Assembly (NCBI RefSeq): GCF_020386635.1 | Contig: NZ_CP081942.1 | Location: 930,001 to 994,000, forward strand | From: Pseudomonas sp. MM211 | GTDB lineage: Bacteria > Pseudomonadota > Gammaproteobacteria > Pseudomonadales > Pseudomonadaceae | DNA: 64,000 nt | Direction of reading: 5' to 3' | In this document: one piece after another, positions 44,919-54,017 of the stretch | Numbering within the stretch: position 1 is the first letter of the stretch | Layout: each line of letters begins with the position of its first letter | Translations under genes and position numbers: made by a program | The notes under the pieces: generated by a model | Told to the model about the DNA's origin: nothing | Seen by the model: only the letters and a program-made list of their open reading frames with translations | Database searches by the model: none

Positions 44919-46543
44919 GCCAGCGCCTCCTTGCCCGACAACGCAGCCGCCGCATCGGCCTTCAGCCAGCGGCGACGAATCTTCATGGCGCCATAGGCGA
45001 ACAGCGCGGCCAGGCCGAACATGCTCAGATCGAATCCGGCCAGCACCCAGTCACCCTCGACGAGGGTCACGCCCAGATGGCGGTCGGTAGTCAGGGCGTT
45101 GATCACAGGGATCAGCCCGTAGGCCGCCACCGCCATCCAGGCCATCTCCAGCCAGGCCTTTTTCAGCGGTCGCAGCGAGGCATAGAGGAACAGCCAGCCC
45201 CAGGTCAGGAACAGGCAGTGCATCTCCCAGTCCGCGCGATCACCCATGCCCACCGGCAACAGCCGGTTGGCCCAGAAGTAGGCGGCCACCGCCACCGGAA
45301 GCCCCACCAGGGTGCCGGCGTTGAGCACTTCCACGAGGCGCAGGCCGTAAGCGTCGAACAGCGCCGCAGCGTCGTTGCGCTTGAGGTGCTGATTGCGCCG
45401 CTTGACCGTCCACAGCACCAGCCCGGTACCGATCATCCCGCAGCCGAGCAGGCCGGCGATCAGGTACAGCCAGCGCAACCACCAGTCGGCGAACAATCCC
45501 TCATGCAAACCGATCAGCATGCGGTGGGTCTTGCCGGCGCCGTGGGTCTTGTCCGGATAGACCGTCGACTGGCCATCGGCAGCAGCAAAGCTCAGCATCA
45601 CCGGGTCATAGATGTTCACAGAGTCGCCGATGATCCGCTGCACGTCGACACGCGCTGGCTCGCCCTTCACCTGGCTGATGGTCAGGCTCGACACGCCGCG
45701 ATCGGGCCATTGCGCTTCAGCGCGCTGCACCAGTTCCTCGAGCGAGACCTGTGGCCGGCTGGCGGGCAGATGCTCGCGCTTGTCGCGGGCAAAGAGGTCA
45801 TCGAACAACGCGCGCTGCTGCAGGTTTCCGGTGCCATACACCGCGGCGGCACCGGCCGGCATGTAGTTGAAGACGAAGAAAATCAGGCCGCTGTAGGTGA
45901 TCATCAGGAAGAACGGCAGCGCCATCACGCTGATCACGTTGTGGGCATCCAACCAGGAACGCTGCCCCTTGCCAGGGCGGAAGGTGAAGAAGTCTTTGAA
46001 GATCTTCTTGTGGGTGATGACCCCGGTGAGAATCGCCAGCAGCATCAGCATGGTGCACACGCCGACGATGGTGATGCCCACGTTGTAGGGCATGTAATGC
46101 AGTATGTAGTGCATCTCGTACAGGGCGTCGCCACCACCGGTGGCGCGCGGCTCGACTTCCTGGCGCGGCAGGCCGGTCTCGGCGTTCAGCTCTTCACGAC
46201 CGCGCCGACCGAAATCATGACCACGCTCGGGCAGGTCTTCCCAGGCAATCGCCAGGCCCTGCTCGCCACGCGGGCGCAGCGAAGTATGCGGCAGGGTGAT
46301 AGTCCAGCTCTTGGCATTGCTGGCGACCTGCTCCAGGCGCTTGAGGCCGCGCTCGAGCATTTCGCTGCGCTCCACGCCCTCGACGCGTACCTGCAGCGGC
46401 CGCTCGGGCTGCATCCAGCGGGTGATCTCATCGTCCACGTAACCGGCAGTGCCGGTCACGAACACGAAAAACAGCACCCAGCCAACCACCAGCCCCGTCC
46501 AGGTATGCAGCCAGGCCATGGACTGGCGAAATCCCTCTTTCAT
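44915..46543 (-). CDS. PepSY-associated transmembrane protein
   Basis: About 542 residues with an N-terminal membrane span (SMAWLHTWTGLVVGWVLFFVFVTG), two PepSY-like periplasmic regions, further spans (ICTMLMLLAILTGVI-like, MALPFFLMITYSGLIFFVF) and a C-terminal multi-span part. His residues in HTWTG and HKKIFKDFFTFRPGKGQRSWLDAHN fit the PepSY_TM family, some members of which reduce ferric siderophores. ATG at 46543 gives the usual MKEGFRQSMAWLHTW start; the frame is open farther upstream without homology. First gene of the three-gene operon. Confidence 0.85.
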   Translation of the reverse strand: MKEGFRQSMAWLHTWTGLVVGWVLFFVFVTGTAGYVDDEITRWMQPERPLQVRVEGVERSEMLERGLKRLEQVASNAKSWTITLPHTSLRPRGEQGLAIAWEDLPERGHDFGRRGREELNAETGLPRQEVEPRATGGGDALYEMHYILHYMPYNVGITIVGVCTMLMLLAILTGVITHKKIFKDFFTFRPGKGQRSWLDAHNVISVMALPFFLMITYSGLIFFVFNYMPAGAAAVYGTGNLQQRALFDDLFARDKREHLPASRPQVSLEELVQRAEAQWPDRGVSSLTISQVKGEPARVDVQRIIGDSVNIYDPVMLSFAAADGQSTVYPDKTHGAGKTHRMLIGLHEGLFADWWLRWLYLIAGLLGCGMIGTGLVLWTVKRRNQHLKRNDAAALFDAYGLRLVEVLNAGTLVGLPVAVAAYFWANRLLPVGMGDRADWEMHCLFLTWGWLFLYASLRPLKKAWLEMAWMAVAAYGLIPVINALTTDRHLGVTLVEGDWVLAGFDLSMFGLAALFAYGAMKIRRRWLKADAAAALSGKEALA

Positions 46544-46899
46544 CGATACTACCCTGCTTATTGTCATGAACACGGCCAGACCGCCTGCGAGGCAGGCCTG
46601 CCACCGTGGTGCTGTCCGTAGATAAAATGATGCAGCCCTGCAAACGACACGAGCATCTGCGATGCCCGTAGGCAAAATCGCCACATCTCTAAGTAAGACG
46701 GACGAACGCAGGAAAACCGGCATTTTAACGCGACTGATTATTATTGGCAGGGTATTTCGTGCAGCTAGCTGCACTCGCCAGCAGAGTGCCACCGCCGGGG
46801 TGGTGCGTTGGTCTGTAGAGACGGCGCAGCATGCGGGCTGCGCCTTGCTTCGGGTATACTCCCCGGCTTTCTGTCGCAGCCCTAACAGGTGAATTTTTC
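46544..46899. other. 356-bp divergent region between the PepSY operon and glyQ
   Basis: No gene is seen. It holds a perfect 16-bp palindrome at 46759-46774, an AT-rich patch at 46735-46746 and a good -10-like TATACT at 46855-46860 that may serve glyQ (its -35 is weak). A GATAAAATGAT segment at 46621 gives only a poor match to a Fur box. Confidence 0.5.
46759..46774. promoter_or_regulatory. Perfect 16-bp palindrome GTGCAGCTAGCTGCAC
   Basis: All eight base pairs of the dyad match. It lies between the divergent PepSY operon and glyQ, 126 bp before the glyQ start and 216 bp before the PepSY start. Its length and lack of loop suit a dimeric DNA-binding protein rather than an RNA hairpin. The cognate protein is unknown. 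Confidence 0.45.
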
Positions 46900-47847
46900 G
46901 TGAGCCAGACAACGCCTGCCGTGCGCACCTTCCAGGACTTGATCCTCGCCCTGCAACAATACTGGGCCGAGCAAGGCTGTGTGGTATTGCAACCCTACGA
47001 TATGGAAGTAGGCGCCGGTACCTTCCACACCGCCACCTTCCTGCGTGCCATCGGCCCGGAAACCTGGAACGCCGCTTATGTGCAGCCTTCGCGTCGCCCG
47101 ACCGACGGCCGTTACGGTGAAAACCCCAATCGCCTGCAGCACTACTACCAGTTCCAGGTAGTACTCAAGCCGAATCCGGAGAACTTCCAGGAGCTGTACC
47201 TGGGTTCGCTGAAGGCCATCGGCATCGATCCGCTGGTGCACGATATCCGTTTCGTCGAAGACAACTGGGAATCGCCGACCCTCGGCGCCTGGGGTCTGGG
47301 CTGGGAAATCTGGCTCAACGGCATGGAAGTCACCCAGTTCACCTACTTCCAGCAAGTCGGCGGCATCGAGTGCTACCCGGTTACCGGTGAAATCACCTAT
47401 GGCCTCGAGCGCCTGGCCATGTACATCCAGGGCGTCGATTCGGTGTACGACCTGGTGTGGGCAGACGGCCAGTTCGGCAAGGTCACCTACGGCGACGTGT
47501 TCCACCAGAACGAGGTGGAGCAGTCGACCTACAACTTCGAACACGCCAACGTCGAGAAGCTGTTCGAGTTGTTCGATTTCTACGAGAGCGAAGCCAATCG
47601 TCTGATCGAGCTGGAACTGCCGCTACCGACCTACGAGATGGTGCTCAAGGCCTCGCATACCTTCAATTTGCTTGACGCGCGCCGCGCCATTTCGGTGACC
47701 GCACGTCAGCAGTACATCCTGCGCGTGCGCACCCTGGCCCGTGCCGTAGCCCAGAGTTATCTGCAGGCGCGCCGCAAACTCGGCTTCCCGCTCGCCGCCC
47801 CCGATCTGCGTGATGAAGTACTGGCCAAGCTGGAGGCAGCAGAATGA
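46900..47847 (+). CDS. glyQ: Glycyl-tRNA synthetase alpha subunit GlyQ
   Basis: GlyQ is the catalytic subunit of the tetrameric bacterial glycyl-tRNA synthetase. The 315-residue protein is near-identical in blocks such as [41 protein letters not shown] and [21 protein letters not shown] at 46900 is chosen because it gives the standard [13 protein letters not shown] beginning, with an AGGTG site upstream; the open frame begins earlier. Overlaps glyS by four bases. Confidence 0.97.
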   Translation: MSQTTPAVRTFQDLILALQQYWAEQGCVVLQPYDMEVGAGTFHTATFLRAIGPETWNAAYVQPSRRPTDGRYGENPNRLQHYYQFQVVLKPNPENFQELYLGSLKAIGIDPLVHDIRFVEDNWESPTLGAWGLGWEIWLNGMEVTQFTYFQQVGGIECYPVTGEITYGLERLAMYIQGVDSVYDLVWADGQFGKVTYGDVFHQNEVEQSTYNFEHANVEKLFELFDFYESEANRLIELELPLPTYEMVLKASHTFNLLDARRAISVTARQQYILRVRTLARAVAQSYLQARRKLGFPLAAPDLRDEVLAKLEAAE

Positions 47848-49898
47848 GTGCACTCGATTTTCTGGTTGAACTGGGCACCGAAGAACTGCCACCCAAAGCC
47901 CTGAAAACCCTCGGCCAAGCCTTCCTGGCAGGTGTCGAAAAAGGCCTCAAGACTGCCGGCCTGAATTACAGCGGCGTGCGTTACTACGCCGCGCCGCGCC
48001 GCCTTGCGGTATTGGTCGAGCAACTCGCTACCCAGCAGCCGGATCGCACCGTCAACCTCGATGGCCCGCCGTTGCAGGCCGCCTTCGACGCCGACGGTAA
48101 CCCGACCCAGGCCGCCCTGGGCTTCGCCAAGAAGTGTGGCGTGGAGCTGGCCGAGATCGACCAGAGTGGGCCGAAGCTGAAGTTCAGCCAGCACATTGCC
48201 GGGCAGAACGCCGCGAGCCTGCTGCCGGGCATCGTGGAAACCTCGCTGAACGAGCTGCCGATTCCCAAGCGCATGCGCTGGGGTGCCCGCAAAACCGAGT
48301 TCGTCCGTCCGACCCAGTGGCTGATCATGCTGTTCGGTGATCAGGTGATCGATTGCGAAATCCTCGCCCAAAAGGCCGGCCGCGTATCGCGCGGGCACCG
48401 CTTCCATGCCAACCATGAAGTGCGCATTTCGGCACCTGCAATGTACGCCCAGGAGCTGCGCGCCGCCTACGTGATCGCCGACGCCACCGAGCGCCGCACG
48501 CTGATCGCCAAGCGCATCGAACAACTGGCTGCCGAGCAACAGGGCACCGCCATCGTGCCGCCCGCCCTGCTCGAGGAAGTCAGTGCCCTGGTCGAATGGC
48601 CGGTGCCGCTCGTGTGCTCCTTCGAGGAGCGCTTCCTGGCAGTGCCGCAGGAAGCCCTGATCACCACCATGCAGGACAACCAGAAGTACTTCTGCCTGCT
48701 GGACGCCAACGGCAAGCTGCTGCCGCGCTTCATCACCGTGGCCAACGTCGAGAGCAAAGACCCGGCGCAGATCGTTTCCGGTAACGAGAAGGTGGTGCGT
48801 CCACGTCTGACCGACGCCGAGTTCTTCTTCAAGCAGGACAAGAAGCAGAAGCTGGAAAGCTTCAACGGGCGCCTCGCCAATGTGGTCTTTCAGGCCCAGC
48901 TCGGCACCGTCTACGACAAAGCCCAGCGCATCTCGGCCCTCGCCGGCTTCATCGCCGAACGGATTGGCGGTGACGCCAAGCGTAGCGCCCGCGCCGGTTT
49001 GTTGAGCAAGTGCGACCTGGCCAGTGAAATGGTCGGTGAGTTCCCGGAAATGCAAGGCATCGCCGGTTACTACTACGCCCTGAACGACGGTGAGCCAGAA
49101 GACGTTGCCCAAGCGCTGAACGAGCAATACATGCCGCGCGGTGCCGGTGCTGAACTGCCGAGCACGCTGACTGGTGCTGCCGTAGCGCTGGCCGACAAGC
49201 TGGACACCCTGGTCGGTATCTTCGGTATCGGCATGCTGCCCACCGGCAGCAAGGATCCCTACGCCCTGCGTCGTGCGGCACTGGGCGTGCTGCGTATCCT
49301 GATCGAGAAAGGCCTGGATCTGGATCTCGGTGCCACCGTCGACTTCGCCGTGCGTCAGTACGGCGGCAAGATCAAGGCACAGGGTCTGGCGCCACAGGTG
49401 CTCGACTTCATCTTCGATCGCCTGCGTGCGCGTTACGAAGACGAAGGCGTGGATGTCTCCGTGTACCAGGCCGTGCGTGCGGTGAACCCGCTGTCGCCGC
49501 TGGACTTCGACCAGCGCGTACAGGCCGTTCAGGCTTTCCGCCAGCTGCCGGAAGCCGAGGCCCTGGCCGCCGCCAACAAGCGTGTGTCCAACCTGCTGGG
49601 CAAGGCCGACGGTCTGATCGCCACGAGCATCGAGGCGCATTACTTCGATACGCCGGCCGAGTTCACCCTCAACGCCGCCATCCAGCAGGCCGACAACGCC
49701 GTGCAACCGCTGGCCCAGGCGCGGCAGTATCGCGAAGCGCTGGCGCAGTTGGCCTCGCTGCGCAAACCGGTAGACGCCTTCTTTGAAGCGGTGCTGGTGA
49801 ATGCCGAAGACCCCAAGGTACGTGCCAACCGCTACGCGCTACTGGCGCGTCTGCGCGGGTTGTTCCTGGGCGTCGCCGATATCTCCGTGCTCGGCTAA
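47844..49898 (+). CDS. glyS: Glycyl-tRNA synthetase beta subunit GlyS
   Basis: The 684-residue beta subunit carries tRNA recognition and an HD-like domain plus a C-terminal anticodon-binding domain. It opens [19 protein letters not shown] and has [29 protein letters not shown] and [13 protein letters not shown]. It is coupled to glyQ by an ATGA overlap and complete in length. Confidence 0.97.
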   Translation: MSALDFLVELGTEELPPKALKTLGQAFLAGVEKGLKTAGLNYSGVRYYAAPRRLAVLVEQLATQQPDRTVNLDGPPLQAAFDADGNPTQAALGFAKKCGVELAEIDQSGPKLKFSQHIAGQNAASLLPGIVETSLNELPIPKRMRWGARKTEFVRPTQWLIMLFGDQVIDCEILAQKAGRVSRGHRFHANHEVRISAPAMYAQELRAAYVIADATERRTLIAKRIEQLAAEQQGTAIVPPALLEEVSALVEWPVPLVCSFEERFLAVPQEALITTMQDNQKYFCLLDANGKLLPRFITVANVESKDPAQIVSGNEKVVRPRLTDAEFFFKQDKKQKLESFNGRLANVVFQAQLGTVYDKAQRISALAGFIAERIGGDAKRSARAGLLSKCDLASEMVGEFPEMQGIAGYYYALNDGEPEDVAQALNEQYMPRGAGAELPSTLTGAAVALADKLDTLVGIFGIGMLPTGSKDPYALRRAALGVLRILIEKGLDLDLGATVDFAVRQYGGKIKAQGLAPQVLDFIFDRLRARYEDEGVDVSVYQAVRAVNPLSPLDFDQRVQAVQAFRQLPEAEALAAANKRVSNLLGKADGLIATSIEAHYFDTPAEFTLNAAIQQADNAVQPLAQARQYREALAQLASLRKPVDAFFEAVLVNAEDPKVRANRYALLARLRGLFLGVADISVLG

Positions 49899-49906
49899 AG
49901 CAGTCA

Positions 49907-49973
49907 CAAGCTGCACACCACAAGCTGCAAGTAGCAGCTTTGGTCTGCAGCTTGAGGCTTGGAGCTTGCAGCT
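49907..49973. repeat. CAAGCTGCAAG-type inverted repeats between glyS and gmhB
   Basis: The 75-bp gap is filled by inverted and direct copies of AAGCTGCAAG / CTTGCAGCT (for example CAAGCTGCAAGTAGCAGC and GGTCTGCAGCTTGAGGC). This is a common low-complexity intergenic repeat in pseudomonads that can fold into nested hairpins; it runs right up to the gmhB start codon, leaving GGAG inside it as the likely ribosome site. Confidence 0.65.
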
Positions 49974-50504
49974 ATGAAGCTGATCATTCTCGACCGCGAC
50001 GGCGTCATCAATCATGACTCCGACGCCTATATCAAAAGCCTCGACGAATGGATCCCGATCGCGGGCTCCATCGAGGCCATCGCCCGTCTGAGCAAAGCGG
50101 GCTGGACGGTGGCAGTGGCCACCAACCAATCCGGTATCGCCCGCGGTTACTACCCGCTGGCGGTGCTCGATTCCATGCACACGCGGCTGCGCGAGCTGGT
50201 GGCAGAGCAGGGCGGTGAAATCGGCCTGATCGTGCAATGCCCGCACGGACCGGATGACGGCTGCGATTGCCGCAAACCGAAACCCGGCATGCTGCTGCAG
50301 ATCGCCAAGTACTATGGTGTATCGCTGCAGGGCGTTTGGTTCGTCGGCGACAGCGGCAGTGACCTGCAAACCGCGCACGCCGTCGACTGTCAGCCCGTTT
50401 TGGTGAAAACCGGCAAGGGTGCTCGTACCCTGGCCAAGCCACTGCCAGCCGATACGCTGGTATTCGATGATCTGGCGGCGGTCGCCGCACAGCTTCTCAC
50501 TTGA
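49974..50504 (+). CDS. gmhB: D-glycero-beta-D-manno-heptose-1,7-bisphosphate 7-phosphatase GmhB
   Basis: A 176-residue HAD-superfamily phosphatase in ADP-heptose synthesis for LPS inner core. Motif I is ILDRDGVIN (the DxD nucleophile), motif II is VATNQSGIARGYY, the zinc loop is CPHGPDDGCDCRKP and motif IV is FVGDSGSDLQTA. Position between glyS and the acyltransferase matches PA0006 in P. aeruginosa. Confidence 0.94.
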   Translation: MKLIILDRDGVINHDSDAYIKSLDEWIPIAGSIEAIARLSKAGWTVAVATNQSGIARGYYPLAVLDSMHTRLRELVAEQGGEIGLIVQCPHGPDDGCDCRKPKPGMLLQIAKYYGVSLQGVWFVGDSGSDLQTAHAVDCQPVLVKTGKGARTLAKPLPADTLVFDDLAAVAAQLLT

Positions 50505-50539
50505 TAGCGCAGGCCAGGCCTGCAACGGTAATTGCTCAC

Positions 50540-51316
50540 ATGTCGACAGTGCAGTTCTTCAGAACCTTCCTCTTCTATCTGTTGCTGTCTTCCAGCTCGT
50601 TCGTCTGGTGCATCATCAGCGTGTTCGTCGCGCCGTTCCTGCCATTCCGGGCGCGTTATCGTTTCGTGGTGCAGAACTGGTGCCGCTGCGCCGTCTGGTT
50701 GGCCAAGGTGGTTGCTGGCATCCGCTACGAGATCAAGGGCCAGGAAAACATTCCCGATCAGCCCTGCGTGATCCTCGCCAAGCACCAGAGCACCTGGGAA
50801 ACCTTCTTCCTGTGTGCCTACTTCGAGCCGTTGAGCCAGGTGGTCAAACGCGAGTTGCTGTACGTGCCGTTCTTCGGCTGGGCGATGGCCATGCTCAAGC
50901 CGATCGCCATTGATCGCAGCAACCCCAAAGCCGCACTCAAGCAACTCGCCAGCCAGGGCCGCGCACGCCTGGAGCAGGGTGCCTGGGTACTGGTATTCCC
51001 GGAAGGCACACGCATTCCGGACGGCCAGATCGGCAAGTTTTCTCGCGGTGGCACCGCGTTGGCGGTTAACAGCAAGCTACCCGTACTGCCTGTCGCGCAT
51101 AACGCCGGGCAATTCTGGCCGAAGGAAGGCTGGGGCAAGAAGCCCGGCACCATACAGGTGATATTCGGCCCGCCGCTGTTTGCCGAAGGCGAAGGCCCAC
51201 GAGCGATTGCCAACCTCAACGACCGTGCTTTCGCGTGGGTCAGTCAGGCGCAGCAAGAACTCGGTGCACTCGATCCACAGAGCACCGCCGTAGAGACAGC
51301 CAACGATCTCGCCTGA
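50540..51316 (+). CDS. Lysophosphatidate (1-acyl-sn-glycerol-3-phosphate) acyltransferase, PlsC family
   Basis: A 258-residue membrane acyltransferase that forms phosphatidic acid from lysophosphatidate. N-terminal hydrophobic segments come first, then the catalytic motif as KHQSTWETFF (HX4E variant of HX4D) at about residue 87 and FPEGTRIPDG at about 155. ATG at 50540 follows the gmhB gene by 35 bp. It corresponds to PA0005 (lptA) in P. aeruginosa; that symbol is also used for an LPS-export gene, so none is given. A second PlsC-like gene is in the ynb-like operon. Confidence 0.9.
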   Translation: MSTVQFFRTFLFYLLLSSSSFVWCIISVFVAPFLPFRARYRFVVQNWCRCAVWLAKVVAGIRYEIKGQENIPDQPCVILAKHQSTWETFFLCAYFEPLSQVVKRELLYVPFFGWAMAMLKPIAIDRSNPKAALKQLASQGRARLEQGAWVLVFPEGTRIPDGQIGKFSRGGTALAVNSKLPVLPVAHNAGQFWPKEGWGKKPGTIQVIFGPPLFAEGEGPRAIANLNDRAFAWVSQAQQELGALDPQSTAVETANDLA

Positions 51317-51379
51317 GCCGTCACGATCTGTGGATAACCTGTTGAAGGTTTTATCCTAAAATTTAAATAGCCCTCTCAA

Positions 51380-51411
51380 GGTACTGATAAAACTGGATTT
51401 TTATCGGTACC
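51380..51411. promoter_or_regulatory. Inverted repeat GGTACTGATAAAA...TTTTATCGGTACC
   Basis: The arms 51380-51392 and 51399-51411 match at 12 of 13 positions around a 6-base centre. It is too AT-rich to be a strong terminator but suits a regulator-binding dyad upstream of the ynb-like operon; it could alternatively be a weak transcript end for the acyltransferase gene, whose stop is about 65 bp upstream. Confidence 0.45.
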
Positions 51412-51517
51412 TGAAATGTCGATAAATTGGGCATAAGTTTTCATGCGGCAACATGACAACCATCACGTTGGCGTATCGCTTAGTGGGTGCTCAACCGGCT
51501 AAGCTGGCGTCAATCCA

Positions 51518-51599
51518 AGAACCTGTTCAAGGTCTCGCGAGCTAGAGCCTGTTTTTAACGCAGCAGGGCCGATGCGCAGCGGGGCTTTGGGCAGGTTCT
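51518..51599. mobile_element. Short, internally deleted MITE-like element upstream of the ynb-like operon
   Basis: Ends AGAACCTGTTCAAGG (51518-51532) and CTTTGGGCAGGTTCT (51585-51599) are inverted, matching at 12 of 15. The 13 bases at 51537-51549 are identical to 95-107, and 51556-51580 match 174-198 with one change. The middle part of the longer copy is missing. It ends 29 bp before the first gene of the operon. Confidence 0.7.
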
Positions 51600-51628
51600 A
51601 AGAAACATGAAGGAATGGAGTTCCAAAC

Positions 51629-52249
51629 ATGCTTTCGATTTACCAGCTCAAACCCCGCTTTCAAAACCTGCTGCGCCCATTGGTGCAGCGCCTCTTCGAC
51701 CGTGGCGTGACCGCCAATCAGGTCACGCTGAGCGCTGCCATCGTGTCGGTGCTGATCGGCCTGCTACTCGCCATCTTTCCCGATCGCCTCTGGCTGTTCG
51801 CGCTGATCCCGCTGTGGATGCTGCTGCGTATGGCGCTCAACGCGGTGGACGGCATGCTCGCCCGTGAATTCGGCCAGCAGTCCACGCTCGGTGCGTACCT
51901 CAACGAACTCTGCGACGTGATTGCCGATGCCGCGCTGTTCCTGCCCTTCGCGCTGTCGCCCGGGGTTTCTCCCGTGCTGGTGGTGCTGTTGGTCATCGCC
52001 GCGCTGATCACCGAATACGCCGGCGTCATGGGCCCCATGGTCGGCGCCTCGCGCCGCTACGACGGCCCAATGGGCAAAAGCGATCGCGCCTTCTGCTTCG
52101 GCGTACTCGGTGCCGGTGTCGCCACCGCGCTGCTGCCACTGAGCTGGATAAATCCGATTCTGGCGGTCATCACCGCACTGCTGCTGTACACGCTATACAA
52201 CCGCGTACGCCAGGGTTTGGCGCAAGCGGCTTCCCCCACTGTGGAATAA
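51629..52249 (+). CDS. CDP-alcohol phosphatidyltransferase family protein (YnbA-like)
   Basis: A 206-residue integral membrane protein with about six hydrophobic segments. The CDP-alcohol phosphotransferase signature normally reads D-x2-DG-x2-AR-x8-G-x3-D-x3-D. Here it reads N-AV-DG-ML-AR-x8-G-AYL-N-ELC-D, so the first and third acidic residues are Asn. Catalysed chemistry would be transfer of a phosphatidyl group from CDP-diacylglycerol to an unknown alcohol, if the metal site still works. Length and layout resemble E. coli YnbA. It leads a six-gene operon and has GGAG upstream of the ATG. Confidence 0.82.
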   Translation: MLSIYQLKPRFQNLLRPLVQRLFDRGVTANQVTLSAAIVSVLIGLLLAIFPDRLWLFALIPLWMLLRMALNAVDGMLAREFGQQSTLGAYLNELCDVIADAALFLPFALSPGVSPVLVVLLVIAALITEYAGVMGPMVGASRRYDGPMGKSDRAFCFGVLGAGVATALLPLSWINPILAVITALLLYTLYNRVRQGLAQAASPTVE

Positions 52250-52259
52250 GGATGCTCCA

Positions 52260-54017
52260 ATGACAGAAGCTCGCTCGAATACCTTCACGACCCACGACGG
52301 CGTCAGCCTGTTCTACCGTCACTGGCCTGCTGTGGATGCACAGCCAGACTCGCCACGCCGCGCCATCGTCATGTTTCATCGCGGCCACGAACACGGCGGG
52401 CGCATGGCCCATCTGGTCGAGGAACTGGGCCTGCAGGGTTTCGACTTTTTCGCCTGGGACGCGCGCGGCCACGGCGAATCACCGGGCGCGCGCGGCGACA
52501 GTCCGAGCTTCGCCACCAGCGTGCGCGATGTGCAGACCTTCATCGATCACATCGCCAATACCCACGGCATCGATACCGCAGACATGGTGATACTGGCGCA
52601 AAGCGTCGGCGCGGTGATCATCTCTACTTGGGCACACGACTACGCCCCGAAGATCCGCGCGCTGGTGCTTGCCTCGCCAGCCTTCAAGGTCAAGCTGTAC
52701 GTACCGTTCGCACGGCCAGGGTTGAAGCTGATGCGCGCCTGGCGCGGCAATTTCTTCGTCAACAGCTACGTCAAAGCCAAGTTCCTCAGCCACGACCCGC
52801 AACGCATCGCCTCGTTCGACAACGACCCGCTGATCACCCGCGCCATTTCGGTGAACATGCTGCTGGGCCTGTACGACGCCGCCGAACGCGTGGTCGCCGA
52901 CGCGCAGGCGATCCAGATCCCCACCCAGTTGCTGATCTCCGGCAGCGATTTCGTGGTGCACCGCAAACCCCAGGAGCAGTTCTTCCATCGTCTGGGTAGC
53001 CTGGACAAGGAAATGCACATCCTCCCCGGGTTCTTCCACGACACCCTGGGCGAGCGTGATCGTTCCCATGCCCTCACGCGCATTCGCCGTTTCGTCCTGA
53101 AGACCTTCGAAGGGCCGCTGCAAAGGCCCTCTCTGCTGGATGCCGATCGTTTGGGCTGGAGTTGCGCCGAGGCCGAAGAACTGGCGGCGCCGCTGCCGAA
53201 AAACTCGCCTCGGGATCTTTACTGGCGCGCCACGCGGGCCAGCATGAGGCTCGGCAGCAGTGTGTCTGCGGGCGTGAAACTGGGCTTCGACACCGGTTTC
53301 GATTCCGGCAGTACCCTGGATTACGTGTACCGCAATACGCCCACCGGCAGCTCGCCAGTGGGCCGGCTGATCGATCGCAACTACCTGAACTCCATCGGCT
53401 GGCGGGGCATTCGTCAGCGCAAGGTGCACGCCGAAGAACTGCTGCGCCTGGCCATGGGTAAATTGCGTGAGCAGGATCGCCAGGTACGCATCGTCGATAT
53501 CGCTGCCGGCCACGGCCGCTATATCCTCGAGGCGCTGGAGCAGGGTACCGAAAAGCCCGACTCGATCCTGCTGCGTGACTACAGCGACATCAACGTGCGC
53601 GACGGTGCAGCGCTGATCGAGCAGAAGGGCCTGGGCAGCATCGCTCGCTTCGTCAAAGGCGATGCCTTCGACAAGGCCGACCTGGCTGCGCTGGATCCGA
53701 AGCCGACGCTGGCGGTAGTCTCCGGCCTCTATGAATTGTTCGGCAGCAACCAGATGATCGGCGACTCGCTGGCAGGCCTGGCGGCAGCCGTGGAAGAGGG
53801 CGGTTACCTGATCTATACCGGCCAGCCCTGGCACCCGCAGCTGGAGCTGATCGCCCGCGCGCTGACCAGCCACCGTGACGGCCAGGCCTGGGTGATGCGC
53901 CGCCGCAGTCAGGCAGAAATGGATCAGTTGGTGGAGGCTGCCGGCTTTCGCAAACTGACCCAGCGCATCGACGAGTGGGGCATCTTCAGCGTATCCCTGG
54001 CCCAGCGGGTGTCTTGA
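52260..54017 (+). CDS. Alpha/beta-hydrolase and SAM-methyltransferase fusion (YnbC-like)
   Basis: A 585-residue two-domain protein. Residues about 1-290 are a serine hydrolase like monoacylglycerol lipase: FHRGHEHGGRMA, WDARGHGESPG, nucleophile S115 in LAQSVGAV (GxSxG with Ala for the first Gly), an acid in SGSDFVVH and a histidine in GFFHDTLGE. Residues about 330-585 form a class I methyltransferase with motif I VRIVDIAAGHGRYIL and the partner block LRDYSDINVRDGAAL. No membrane span is obvious. E. coli YnbC has the same pairing as I recall. It could deacylate and methylate lipid-linked or soluble intermediates; substrates are unknown. Confidence 0.83.
   Translation: MTEARSNTFTTHDGVSLFYRHWPAVDAQPDSPRRAIVMFHRGHEHGGRMAHLVEELGLQGFDFFAWDARGHGESPGARGDSPSFATSVRDVQTFIDHIANTHGIDTADMVILAQSVGAVIISTWAHDYAPKIRALVLASPAFKVKLYVPFARPGLKLMRAWRGNFFVNSYVKAKFLSHDPQRIASFDNDPLITRAISVNMLLGLYDAAERVVADAQAIQIPTQLLISGSDFVVHRKPQEQFFHRLGSLDKEMHILPGFFHDTLGERDRSHALTRIRRFVLKTFEGPLQRPSLLDADRLGWSCAEAEELAAPLPKNSPRDLYWRATRASMRLGSSVSAGVKLGFDTGFDSGSTLDYVYRNTPTGSSPVGRLIDRNYLNSIGWRGIRQRKVHAEELLRLAMGKLREQDRQVRIVDIAAGHGRYILEALEQGTEKPDSILLRDYSDINVRDGAALIEQKGLGSIARFVKGDAFDKADLAALDPKPTLAVVSGLYELFGSNQMIGDSLAGLAAAVEEGGYLIYTGQPWHPQLELIARALTSHRDGQAWVMRRRSQAEMDQLVEAAGFRKLTQRIDEWGIFSVSLAQRVS

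Larger units (their letters stand above)
51317..51628. other. 312-bp AT-richer intergenic region before the ynb-like operon
   Basis: In strong contrast to the surrounding GC-rich genes, 51340-51470 is rich in A and T. It contains a perfect DnaA-box-like TGTGGATAA (51329-51337), a near-perfect inverted repeat (51380-51411) and, nearer the operon, a small MITE-like element (51518-51599). The promoter of the operon must be here. Confidence 0.6.

Noticed and set aside
46621..46640. Possible Fur box upstream of the PepSY operon
   Set aside because: Only about 8 of 19 positions match the consensus, although the gene content makes iron control plausible.
50540..51316. The two PlsC-like genes as a recent duplication
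   Set aside because: The proteins differ in length, in the catalytic motif (HX4E versus HX4D) and in most flanking residues.
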